From: Thermogemmata fonticola | GTDB lineage: Bacteria > Planctomycetota > Planctomycetia > Gemmatales > Gemmataceae | Direction: 5' to 3' | Assembly: GCF_013694095.1 (NCBI RefSeq) | Contig: NZ_JACEFB010000012.1 | Span: 1-64,000 of the forward strand | Length of the DNA: 64,000 nt | Part shown: positions 35,971-43,930 of the stretch, in pieces | How the letters are laid out: the number at the start of each line of letters is the position of its first letter | Numbering within the stretch: position 1 is the first letter of the stretch | The notes under the pieces: model-generated | Told to the model about the DNA's origin: nothing | Seen by the model: the letters and a program-made list of their open reading frames with translations, nothing else | Databases searched by the model: none | Position numbers and translations under genes: made by a program

Positions 35971-36285
35971 TCACTTTTCGAGCTTGGCCAGAATATCGCT
36001 TTCGCGGAGGATTTTCAGTTCCTTGCCGTTGACCTCGACATCGGAACCGCTGTATTTGCCGAACAGGACGATGTCGCCCACGGCTACATTCAGGGGCAGC
36101 CGCTTGCCGTCGTCGGTTTGCCGTCCCGGCCCGACGGCGATGACTTTGCCCTGCTGCGGCTTTTGCTTAGCGGTATCCGGCAGCAGGATACCGCCGGGGG
36201 TCTTCTCTTCGGCCTCAAGCGGCTCCACAACAATGCGATCATCCAGAGGACGCAGGGTGATGTTCGCAGTTTCTTTTTTCGCCAT
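35971..36285 (-). CDS. groS: Co-chaperonin GroES
   Basis: 104-aa Hsp10 subunit, slightly longer than E. coli GroES at the N-terminus. The core reads [20 protein letters not shown], then [20 protein letters not shown] (mobile loop and beta-barrel), and ends [17 protein letters not shown]. Caps GroEL. First gene of a groES-groEL unit; ribosome site GGGAGAA is close to the ATG. Confidence 0.97.
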   Translation of the reverse strand: MAKKETANITLRPLDDRIVVEPLEAEEKTPGGILLPDTAKQKPQQGKVIAVGPGRQTDDGKRLPLNVAVGDIVLFGKYSGSDVEVNGKELKILRESDILAKLEK

Positions 36286-36414
36286 GTGTGTTCTCCCGTA
36301 AGGATAAATGTAGTCAGTCTATGCTTGTCTCCTCGTAAACCTCATCATTATTTCTGGTGAACCTCTGGACGCTTTTTGGGGATAGTCCAGGAGGTGTCGA
36401 GGTTGGCATAGGGT

Positions 36415-38088
36415 TTAGAAGTCGTGGTGGTGATGGTCGTCTTGTCCGCCCGCCTTCTTGGGTTCCGGAATGTCCGCGATCATGCATTCGGTAGTCAGGA
36501 GCAGGCAGGCGACACTGGCACCGTTCTGCAGGGCGCTGCGGGTGACTTTGAGAGGGTCGATCACCCCGGCCTTGCGTAGGTCCTCGTACTGTTCCGTGTC
36601 GGCGTTGAAGCCGTAGTTCTTGTCCTTCTGCTTGAGGATGTTATTGACCACGACGGTGCCATCATACCCGGCATTTTCTGCGATGAGGCGGGTGGGCATC
36701 GCCAGGGCATCGTAGAGCACGCTCAGTCCTTGGGCTTCCTCTGGATTGTCGTGATTCTTCCGAGCTTTTTCGAGGACTTTGCGGGCATTGAGCAGGGCGA
36801 CACCGCCACCCGGGACGATCCCTTCCGCCAGAGCGGCTCGCGTGGCATGCAGGGCATCCTCGTAGAGGGCCTTGCGTTCTTTCATGGCCGTCTCGGTGGG
36901 AGCGCCGACTTTCACGACAGCGATACCACCCGCCAGTTTCGCCAGCCGTTCCTGAAGCTTTTCCCGATCGTATTCGCTTTCCGTCTTTTCGATCTCCTTG
37001 CGGATCTGCTCCGCTCGGCCCTCGATAGCGGCAGGATCGCCTTTCCCCTCGGTGATCGTGGTGTTCTCGGCATCGATCCGGACCTTCTTGGCCCGGCCCA
37101 GGTAGTCTACCACTGTCGGTACCGGTCCCTTGGGCGTTTGCTTGACGCTCTCCAGTTGGATGCCTAGGTCCTTGAAGATGGCCTTACCGCCGGTGAGGAT
37201 GGCGATATCTTCCAACATGGCCTTGCGGCGATCCCCATAGCCGGGAGCCTTGACGGCGCAGACCCGGAGTACGCCCTTGAGCTTGTTGTACACTAGAGTT
37301 GCAAGGGCTTCCCCTTCCACATCTTCTGCAATGATGAGCAAGGGGTCCTTTTGCTTGGCGGCCCACTCCAACAGGGGAATGAGCGACTTCACATTGGAAA
37401 TCTTGTCCTCGTAGATGAGGATGTAGGGGTTCTCGAATTCACAGACGACTTCTTCCTGATTGGTGACGAAGTGCGGCGAGAGATAGCCCCGGTCGAACTG
37501 CATACCTTGGACGACGTTGACGACGGTTTCCGCCGCCTTGCCCTCTTCGATGGTGACCACGCCGTCTTTAGCTCCCACCTTTTTGAGGGCTTCCGCTAGT
37601 TTCTGGCCGATTTCCTTATCGTTGTTGGCAGCGATGGTGGCGACCTCGGTGAGAGCCTTGGTATCCTTGGGATCAACAGGTTCGGCCAGCTTTTGCAATT
37701 CTTCGACGACCAGGCTGACTCCCTTCTGAATGCCGCGGACCAAGGCCATCGGGTCGTGCCCGGCAGCCACGGCTTTCAGTCCCTCGCGGAAGATGTACTC
37801 GGCCAGGACCGTGGCGGTGGTCGTACCATCCCCGGCGACATCGCTGGTCTTGCTAGCGGCTTCCTTGACCAGTTGCGCGCCCATGTTCTCGAAGGGGTCC
37901 AGCAGGTCGATGGCTTCGGCCACCGTCACACCGTCTTTGGTCACGTTCGGGGCCCCCCAGCCTTTATCGATGACCGCATTACGACCGCGAGGACCTAACG
38001 TGCAACGGACCGCCCGTGCCAGTTTGCTCGCCCCGCTGAGCAACTTCTGGCGCGCCTCGTCTGCGTAAGTCAGTTGTTTCGATGCCAT
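36415..38088 (-). CDS. groL: Chaperonin GroEL (copy 2) with His-rich tail
   Basis: 557-aa second Hsp60. Family motifs are intact: [37 protein letters not shown] and [15 protein letters not shown]. The C-terminus ends [16 protein letters not shown], a His-rich tail instead of GGM repeats, which recalls the HtpB/GroEL1-type His tails of actinobacterial extra chaperonins. It is 129 nt upstream of groES on the same strand, with its own upstream region of more than 600 nt, so it may be transcribed separately. The frame is open to 38211, but the family start is [10 protein letters not shown] at 38088 with AGGGAA upstream. Confidence 0.97.
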   Translation of the reverse strand: MASKQLTYADEARQKLLSGASKLARAVRCTLGPRGRNAVIDKGWGAPNVTKDGVTVAEAIDLLDPFENMGAQLVKEAASKTSDVAGDGTTTATVLAEYIFREGLKAVAAGHDPMALVRGIQKGVSLVVEELQKLAEPVDPKDTKALTEVATIAANNDKEIGQKLAEALKKVGAKDGVVTIEEGKAAETVVNVVQGMQFDRGYLSPHFVTNQEEVVCEFENPYILIYEDKISNVKSLIPLLEWAAKQKDPLLIIAEDVEGEALATLVYNKLKGVLRVCAVKAPGYGDRRKAMLEDIAILTGGKAIFKDLGIQLESVKQTPKGPVPTVVDYLGRAKKVRIDAENTTITEGKGDPAAIEGRAEQIRKEIEKTESEYDREKLQERLAKLAGGIAVVKVGAPTETAMKERKALYEDALHATRAALAEGIVPGGGVALLNARKVLEKARKNHDNPEEAQGLSVLYDALAMPTRLIAENAGYDGTVVVNNILKQKDKNYGFNADTEQYEDLRKAGVIDPLKVTRSALQNGASVACLLLTTECMIADIPEPKKAGGQDDHHHHDF

Positions 38089-38126
38089 GGGTCGTGTTCC
38101 CTGATCGAGTCGTTGGATGCCTCGGA

Positions 38127-38203
38127 TGAACGATCGTCTGGGCAATATCCCATCGATGCACAACTTGCAGATGCAATTCCTGTGCCTCTTAACCGATCGT
38201 TCA
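38127..38203. promoter_or_regulatory. Inverted repeat upstream of groEL copy 2, candidate operator
   Basis: TGAACGATCG at 38127-38136 and CGATCGTTCA at 38194-38203 are reverse complements (extendable by one base on each side to ATGAACGATCG), with about 57 nt between. They begin about 40 nt upstream of the groEL2 start codon. No CIRCE element is present. Two sites for one dimer, or loop formation, could be imagined; chance cannot be excluded. Confidence 0.4.
38166..38176 (-). promoter_or_regulatory. TTGCATCTGCA motif shared with groEL copy 1 upstream region
   Basis: The 11-mer on the minus strand is identical to that at 35903-35913, about 80 nt upstream of the groEL2 start. Sharing an 11-mer in two short regions upstream of paralogous chaperonin genes is suggestive but not proof of common regulation. 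Confidence 0.35.
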
Positions 38204-38697
38204 TTAGTCACGATTCCGTAAAGACTTATGACTCATTCCCGCTCGTGTTTCCCCGCCCTTGGTGCCATTCTGGCAGTATCGTCCGGTCCGCTCCCCGCCG
38301 ATTCTGGCAGCCCTGTAGCGGATCATTGGTCCCCTTTTTCGATGGAGGATCATTGGTCAACTTTTGGGGATGGAGGTAAGGAATCCCTTCTCTGTCTCTC
38401 AAAACAGTTTTTCAGGTCGCAACTTGAATGGTGGATGGAGAGGAAGGAAGAATGCCGCTGGGTCGAGGAGAGGCTGAGGAAACCGGATCGAAATGTTGCC
38501 AGAATGTTACTCGGATTATTCGTTCTTTCCGCTGGGTCAACCGGAAACCGAACCTTATTCTCCGGGGTCCAGAAACTCTCCCCCCTTGAATCTGAGAGGG
38601 CCGCTTCCGATGCTATACCGCGAGTCTGGGTGCGGCGAGACATCGCAGTGCTCCAGACCATCGAAATCTGTTTGTGAACCTTTGAGGAATTGTCCCT

Positions 38698-39978
38698 ATG
38701 GCAGAGCGTGGTAAGTTGGGCATTGTCGTTGGAGGAGGACCGGCTCCCGGCATCAATGGCGTCATCAGTTCCGTGACCATCGAAGCTATCAATCAAGGAT
38801 TGGAGGTGATCGGCATTCGCGATGGATTCAAGCATTTGGTCAACGGCGATCTCACCCAGGTTCGCACTTTGACAATCCCGGATGTTGCCCCCTTTTACCA
38901 GAAGGGGGGAAGCCTTCTCGGCACCAGCCGGACCAACCCGACGAAAGACCCGCAGCACATGGCCAATGTCCTGGAGGGGTTGAGGCGCTTGGGGATCCAG
39001 TATCTGGTGACGATTGGCGGGGATGACACAGCTTTCAGCGGCAGTCAGGTGTATCAACATGCCCGCGGAGAAATCCGGGTAGCTCACGTACCCAAAACGA
39101 TTGACAACGACCTGCCTTTGCCTCCTGGTATTCCCACCTTTGGTTTTGAGACGGCCCGGCATTACGGCGCTCAACTCGCGCGTAACCTGCATGAGGACGC
39201 CAAAACCACCAACCGCTGGTACATTGTGGTCAGCATGGGGCGCGCTGCCGGTCATCTGGCCCTGGGCATCGGCAAAGCCTCGGCGGCGACGGTGACCATC
39301 ATCGCCGAGGAGTTCCAGAATCGCACGGTCACGCTGGAGCTGATCTGCGACATCATCATCGGTTCGATGATCAAGCGCAAGGCTCAGGGGAAGGGTTACG
39401 GCCTGGCGGTCCTGGCGGAGGGACTGATGGAAAGCATCGGCGAGGAACGCCTCAAGGAAATCCTGAGCCAAAATCCCGGCAAGTTCGGCAATATCGAGGT
39501 GGATGCCTTCGGGCACTTGCGGCTGGGCGAGATCGAATTTGGCCGACTGGTTCGCACCTTTTTGGCCGACCGCCTCAAGGCACTCGGTTTGAAATTTGAC
39601 ATGATCGACAAGGACCTGGGGTATGAGTTGCGTTGCGCCGATCCCATTCCCTTCGATGCAGAGTACACCCGCAATCTTGGCTACGGGGCCGTCAAGTTTC
39701 TTCTCTCGCCGCAGGCCGAACGCCACGGTGTGGTCATCACCTTCGTAGGCGGCAGCATGGTTCCCCGGCCCTTTGAGGAAATGATCGATCCGGCGACCCG
39801 GAAAATGCGCCCGCGACTCGTGGACATTCACAGCGAAACTTACGAGGTGGCCCGCCGCTATATGATCCGCTTGGAAAAGAGCGATTTCGACGATCCCGCA
39901 CGCCTGGAAAAGCTCGCCGCCGTGGTCAAAATGACCCCGTCTCAATTCACAGAGCGCTTCGGCTACCTGGTGCACTGA
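38698..39978 (+). CDS. pfp: 6-phosphofructokinase, predicted PPi-dependent
   Basis: 426-aa PfkA-superfamily enzyme that phosphorylates fructose 6-phosphate. The N-terminal loop is GGGPAPGINGV, and the family motifs appear as TIGGDDTAFSG and PKTIDNDLP, with MGRAAGHLAL later. In E. coli ATP-PFK the two discriminating positions are Gly104 and Gly124; here they are Asp (GGDD) and Lys (PKTID), the pattern of pyrophosphate-dependent enzymes. So PPi use, which makes the step reversible, is the prediction. Strong ribosome site GAGGAA. Monocistronic, divergent from groEL2. Confidence 0.88.
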   Translation: MAERGKLGIVVGGGPAPGINGVISSVTIEAINQGLEVIGIRDGFKHLVNGDLTQVRTLTIPDVAPFYQKGGSLLGTSRTNPTKDPQHMANVLEGLRRLGIQYLVTIGGDDTAFSGSQVYQHARGEIRVAHVPKTIDNDLPLPPGIPTFGFETARHYGAQLARNLHEDAKTTNRWYIVVSMGRAAGHLALGIGKASAATVTIIAEEFQNRTVTLELICDIIIGSMIKRKAQGKGYGLAVLAEGLMESIGEERLKEILSQNPGKFGNIEVDAFGHLRLGEIEFGRLVRTFLADRLKALGLKFDMIDKDLGYELRCADPIPFDAEYTRNLGYGAVKFLLSPQAERHGVVITFVGGSMVPRPFEEMIDPATRKMRPRLVDIHSETYEVARRYMIRLEKSDFDDPARLEKLAAVVKMTPSQFTERFGYLVH

Positions 39979-40428
39979 CGGCTGCTGCCTGCGGATGAGC
40001 CGCGCTAGCCCCGCGATGACTTGATCACGTCGGAGGCCAACCGGCCTTCCCCCGCCCTCTTTCCCCTTCGGTACAAACCCTCTGCCTCGGAAACAGGTCA
40101 TACCCGGAGATCCCGCGTCATGAGTTCGGGCATCTCACTGAGACGCTGTTCCACTTTCCTTGCGGGATAATTCTGGGCATGCTTGCCTCTACTGCCTGCA
40201 TGGATGGGCCGGCGGCTGTGATACTGGGTGTTTGAAATGAAACTTGAGATAGCCGGCTGATGCTGCTTTTTGGGGAATAGTTCCCGCTTTTCTCCATCCT
40301 ACCTATTGAGATACTTCCCATTGTGCACTCACCGTGATCCGGATCCCTGGCGGCGTGACAGAGATCGCTGGTCCGACTGTAAGACCTATTCCGGGAATCG
40401 ATCTACATATTGCTGGTGGAACTGTATC
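39979..40428. other. Intergenic region, 450 nt
   Basis: No convincing gene. A small minus-strand frame (40118-40321) has low-complexity composition and no ribosome site. A small hairpin GGGAA-TAG-TTCCC near 40275-40287 is followed by a short T-run; it could be a weak terminator but is about 300 nt after the pfp stop. Confidence 0.4.
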
Positions 40429-40893
40429 ATGAGTGAATCTGTATATTATGGTTTGTTGGCAGATGTGGTAGTGGCTCTACATCTGGCCTATGTTGCGTAT
40501 GTGGTTGTTGGGCAGGTTCTGATTGTGATCGCTGCCCCGTTCCGCTGGCAGTGGGCGCGCAATCCATGGTTCCGCCTGACCCATTTACTGGCCATTGCGA
40601 TTGTGGCTTACGAAGCGATCATGGGAATCCGCTGTCCGTTGACGGTGTGGGAGGAGCAACTGCGCGAGTTGGCCGGCCAGCCCTTTGACAGCGGTCAAAC
40701 TTTCCTAGGCCGCCTCTTCCACGACCTCCTGTTTTACGAAGGTTTGCCAGACATCTTTTTCACCACGCTCTATATCTCGATGCTTGTAGTAGTCCTTCAG
40801 GGAATCATTATGTATCCGCCGCGGATGTTTCGCATCAGACGAATGCCTCCGCCAGTCTCTCCAACTGCACACACATTGTCGCTACCAGCCTGA
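40429..40893 (+). CDS. DUF2784 membrane protein
   Basis: 154-aa integral membrane protein. It starts MSESVYYGLLADVVVALHLA and has three or four hydrophobic helices, with a conserved-looking ARNPWFRLTHLLA stretch and GIRCPLTVWEEQLRELAG, which match DUF2784. Function of the family is unknown. The start at 40429 follows the family; the open frame upstream reads as non-membrane sequence. Monocistronic. Confidence 0.82.
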   Translation: MSESVYYGLLADVVVALHLAYVAYVVVGQVLIVIAAPFRWQWARNPWFRLTHLLAIAIVAYEAIMGIRCPLTVWEEQLRELAGQPFDSGQTFLGRLFHDLLFYEGLPDIFFTTLYISMLVVVLQGIIMYPPRMFRIRRMPPPVSPTAHTLSLPA

Positions 40894-41317
40894 AGTGGTT
40901 AGGAAATTTTGTATCGCATCGTGTTGGCGACTGCTTGTGGAGTGCAGGGCTTGAATCCTCCACTCTTTAGGTAGAGTTCCGCGAAAGCCTCCCTCGACCG
41001 CTGGCCAATCCTCTGCCGGTAGCGCCCTTTCCATCCCAAGGTAACCGATCCTGTCAAGTGACTCCTCCGGTCGGGTCGATGAAGACAGCAGACTCGTCGA
41101 TGATGACAAGGGGCATGGGTATCATCGCAGCCGGGCTGTTCCTTGGATCGCGGGGGGAGTTCTGGCGCGACTGGAGGCGAAAACTGGGTGTTTGCGCATG
41201 GAAAAACTGCCCTTAGAGCTGCAAAACTTCCGCCCGTGGAACTGTCAAAGGCTGATGTGAAGATCGTCGACCGGGCTGTTCTAGAGGGCGAGGTTGGAGG
41301 GCCAAAGGAGGGTTAGT
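40894..41317. other. Intergenic region, 424 nt
   Basis: No gene is recognised. A minus-strand frame (40882-41109, 75 aa) contains the stretch LDRIGYLGMERALPAEDWPA but has no ribosome site or family signature; it may be a gene remnant. The AGGAGG at 41307-41312 sits 5 nt before the GTG start of the ExeA-like gene. Confidence 0.4.
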
Positions 41318-42313
41318 GTGAGGGAGTCAGGCATAGCGTTGTCGGGGGCCGGTTTTGCGTTGGAGGGAAAGCGCTATTGCCCTCTGCCTGCTCTGGAGGC
41401 GGCGCGTCAGATGTGCCGGCGGGCTTGGCAACGGCGGGAAAGCGTGGTCATCACGGGTCCCAGCGGTGTGGGCAAAACCATGCTGTTGCGGCTCCTCCTG
41501 GCAGACCTGCCTCCCGCAGCAACGCTTTGGCTCATTCCCCATGGCCGGGCCGAGACCGCCGCCGAATTGTACCAGGCGATCCTCTTCGATCTCGGCCTTC
41601 CTTATCAGGGACGTTCCCCGCAGGAATTGCGCCTGGCCGTCTGGGAGGTATTAGTTTCTGCCAAGATGCCGGTGTCGCTGATCGTGGATGAAGCCCAGCA
41701 TTTGGGGGAAGAAGCGATCGAAGAGATGCGGCTGTTGACCAGTTTCGGTAGCTTTCAAGGTGCGGTGGTGATCCCGGTATTGGCGGGGCAATGCGGACTT
41801 CTCGCCAAGCTGCGCCAACCAGCCTTGCAGTCCTTTGCCGCACGCGTGGGCCTCCATTGCCGTCTGGAAGCGTGGAGTGAAGAAGAGTCGCTGACCTTCC
41901 TGCGTTGGCATTGGCAACAGGCGTCGCTGCCGATCGAGGAGGAGGCGCTGGCATGGATCGCACGTGTTTGCCAGGGGAATGCCCACCGTTTGGTGCAATT
42001 GTCGCTGGAGGCCGAGCGCTTGGCCCAGGTGGATGAAGCTTCCTGTGTGGATGGTGAGGCGGTTTGGGAAGCCATCCAGCAACTGGGTTTATCGCCGAAG
42101 ATAGCCGAGGAATCTGGGGAAGCGAAGTTGACTCAGCAACGGGAGCAGGAGGAAGAGGTGGGGGAGGGAATAGCCGCCGTGCCGCCGGGCCTTCCATCGG
42201 GGGATGGTTCTCGATGCGAGCGGCGGGCAGCCAGCAAAGATCAAGTCTCGTCCCTGGTTCAGACGAAGGAAGTAACAGCACCTGGCGGCGTACCGGAGGT
42301 AGAAGCAGCATGA
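41318..42313 (+). CDS. ExeA/XrtA-associated-type AAA ATPase
   Basis: 331-aa P-loop ATPase. Walker A GPSGVGKT (47-54), Walker B LIVDEAQ (121-127), and a downstream region like RLEAWSEEESLTFLRWHW and GNAHRLVQLSLEAERLAQ, as in ExeA/GspA and the exosortase-system ATPase family. The C-terminal 60 residues are Glu/Ser/Pro-rich. GTG at 41318 has AGGAGG with a 5-nt spacer, which decides the start over a TTG at 41294. It is 37 nt upstream of a CpsD/BY-kinase-like gene, the usual partner in exosortase-linked exopolysaccharide clusters, but no other EPS gene is near. Confidence 0.8.
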   Translation: MRESGIALSGAGFALEGKRYCPLPALEAARQMCRRAWQRRESVVITGPSGVGKTMLLRLLLADLPPAATLWLIPHGRAETAAELYQAILFDLGLPYQGRSPQELRLAVWEVLVSAKMPVSLIVDEAQHLGEEAIEEMRLLTSFGSFQGAVVIPVLAGQCGLLAKLRQPALQSFAARVGLHCRLEAWSEEESLTFLRWHWQQASLPIEEEALAWIARVCQGNAHRLVQLSLEAERLAQVDEASCVDGEAVWEAIQQLGLSPKIAEESGEAKLTQQREQEEEVGEGIAAVPPGLPSGDGSRCERRAASKDQVSSLVQTKEVTAPGGVPEVEAA

Positions 42314-42350
42314 GGGCCGCGGGGTTCTACTATCACAGCGAGGGCCAGGG

Positions 42351-43319
42351 ATGAGCCGGCTTTACAACGCTATGACTGGAACGGATGCTGCCGCTCCTGT
42401 GCCTGCCGTTTCGATGGCGCCCGACGACGGGGTATGGGAGAACAGCCCGGAAGAGGTGCCGTACATCGAAATAGGCGGACCGGAAGGTCCGGTCGGCACC
42501 GTGGTCGCATCTTCAGCCGGTTCAGTCGCCTCGACTTCCCGCGGCAGCGGTGCGGCTGGGTTTTCCCGGACCGGTCCAACTCCTCAGACCCGGCCTTACC
42601 CCCGATTGGCCGATGCCTCACCACCGCTGTATCTCTCCGTGCGATTCCACGATTTTCCCGCGGCTCGCCAGAGCGACGCCCCTCAACCGTCCGAGCCGGA
42701 TGCTTCTTTGGTTGTCTTTCATCAGCCGCAACATCCTATCAGCACCGAGTACAAAGAAGTTTGGGAAGCGATTGTCCAGCAGTGTCGGGGCAATGCCAGC
42801 CATCTACTACATTTTGTCGCGCCTGCGTCGGAAGCGGGAACTACAACCGTCATCTTGAACCTGGCCATTCAGGCGGCCCGCCAACGGGGGCGGATTGTCG
42901 TGGTGGATGCTCATGGGGAGCGGCCCGCTGTCGCCGCTCGCTTGGGTATGCCGTCCGCTCCTGGTTTGTCGGATGTGCTTGTGGGTCAGTGTCCTTTGAC
43001 GCTGGCACTCCAGCCTACCGGGATCGAACGGTTGCACGTTCTCAGCGCAGGTGAGGCTTCACCAGTCCCACCCGAAGCAGTGGGCCGGTCTTTGCCGCTG
43101 GTACTGTCCCAATTGCGCCAGTGGTACGATTGGGTGCTCGTCGATGGAGGAGTGTGGGGCGAGAACCCTCAGCGCGACGCACTCTGTGCCGGAGCGGATT
43201 CTCTTTACGTCGTGGCGCGCGACGCCGATGTCTTTGGAGCTGCGGTTTCCGATCTGCGGGTCCAGGTGCGTCGACTGGGAGGGCAGGCCCGTGGGGCAAT
43301 TGCCACTCGTTTAGCTTGA
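42351..43319 (+). CDS. CpsD/BY-kinase-like ATPase with degenerate P-loop
   Basis: 322-aa protein with a long disordered N-terminus (to about residue 120) and a MinD/CpsD-type domain. STEYKEVWEAI corresponds to the EAYRTLRTNI entry helix of bacterial tyrosine kinases. The Walker A region reads APASEAGTTT at 158-167, where the lysine of GEGKST is replaced by Thr. Walker A' VVVDAHGERP (183-192), GLSDVL (205-210) and Walker B WVLVDGG follow. No C-terminal tyrosine cluster is present. It is therefore probably not a functional tyrosine kinase; a regulatory or scaffold role is inference. It is cotranscribed with the ExeA-like gene (37 nt). Confidence 0.78.
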   Translation: MSRLYNAMTGTDAAAPVPAVSMAPDDGVWENSPEEVPYIEIGGPEGPVGTVVASSAGSVASTSRGSGAAGFSRTGPTPQTRPYPRLADASPPLYLSVRFHDFPAARQSDAPQPSEPDASLVVFHQPQHPISTEYKEVWEAIVQQCRGNASHLLHFVAPASEAGTTTVILNLAIQAARQRGRIVVVDAHGERPAVAARLGMPSAPGLSDVLVGQCPLTLALQPTGIERLHVLSAGEASPVPPEAVGRSLPLVLSQLRQWYDWVLVDGGVWGENPQRDALCAGADSLYVVARDADVFGAAVSDLRVQVRRLGGQARGAIATRLA

Positions 43320-43369
43320 ACTGACGCCGTGGCTCGCCGATTGAGTCTCGGTCGCGCGGCGTTCCCCTC

Positions 43370-43633
43370 TCATCCTTGGAGGCGCTCTTTCACCAGCCGG
43401 GCTAAGATTTGCGGGTCTTTCTGCTGGAGAATGTGGGTAATGCGCGCTTCGGGCACCTCCAGAGCGCGGAGATGAGCGGCCACATCCTCCCAGAGCCGGT
43501 CCCGCCGTTTTCCTTCAGCTAGATACAGCTCGCTGACCAGTTCCGCCAGCCGTTGCCAAGCGATCTGACCCCGATGGCGGTAGTAACGCTTGATGATCCG
43601 TTGCTGGTAGGGGGTATAATCTTCCAGGCTCAT
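43370..43633 (-). CDS. Conserved-looking hypothetical protein, 87 aa
   Basis: 87-aa soluble, helical and basic protein starting MSLEDYTPYQQRIIKRYYRH. No metal or nucleotide motif is seen. Two likely helices (RLAELVSELYLAEGKRRDRL and a C-terminal DPQILARLVKERLQ). I do not recognise the family with confidence. The start at 43633 is chosen because AGCCTGGAAG... is absent upstream and the preceding in-frame region is Ser/Arg-rich; the start at 43705 is possible. Confidence 0.55.
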   Translation of the reverse strand: MSLEDYTPYQQRIIKRYYRHRGQIAWQRLAELVSELYLAEGKRRDRLWEDVAAHLRALEVPEARITHILQQKDPQILARLVKERLQG

Positions 43634-43930
43634 CGGTTCTTCTCCGGTGCGGCGACTCACTCGGAATCTTGAGGGATTAGAGCCAGACCCGCCGCGTTCA
43701 TTCATTGTAGCTTCACGGCGTGAGTCCGTATTCCCCTCTTGTCCCCGCTGCTACTGGTATGCAAAACCCTTTCAGCTATCACTGCTCTGGAGTCTCAGGC
43801 GAGAGATTGTTGGCTAACGGAGTAATCGAGACCGACCATGTCGGGATCATCGAGATCGGTTACTTTCATCTCCGCTGCCAAGGCTAGGCATAACTGGGGG
43901 GATGAATAACCGTGGGGAATGAAAGGCGGA

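Larger units (their letters stand above)
38089..38697. other. Divergent regulatory region between groEL2 and phosphofructokinase, 609 nt
   Basis: No gene is recognised in this stretch. It must hold the groEL2 promoter (-) and the pfp promoter (+). It contains the inverted repeat 38127-38203 and a copy of the groEL1-upstream motif at 38166-38176 within that repeat's spacer. The pfp start has GAGGAA about 8 nt upstream. Confidence 0.5.

Noticed and set aside
38089-38250. CIRCE element (TTAGCACTC-N9-GAGTGCTAA) upstream of the groE genes
   Set aside because: I looked for it upstream of groES, both groEL genes, grpE and dnaJ and did not find it.
38350-40101. Long minus-strand open frame of 583 codons opposite the phosphofructokinase
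   Set aside because: Shadow frame; the plus-strand gene has a good ribosome site and full family motifs.
40882-41109. 75-codon minus-strand frame after the DUF2784 gene
   Set aside because: No ribosome site, no recognisable family; at most a remnant.
40221-41192. 12-mer ACTGGGTGTTTG at about 40224 and 41180
   Set aside because: A 12-mer shared once within 64 kb is expected by chance.
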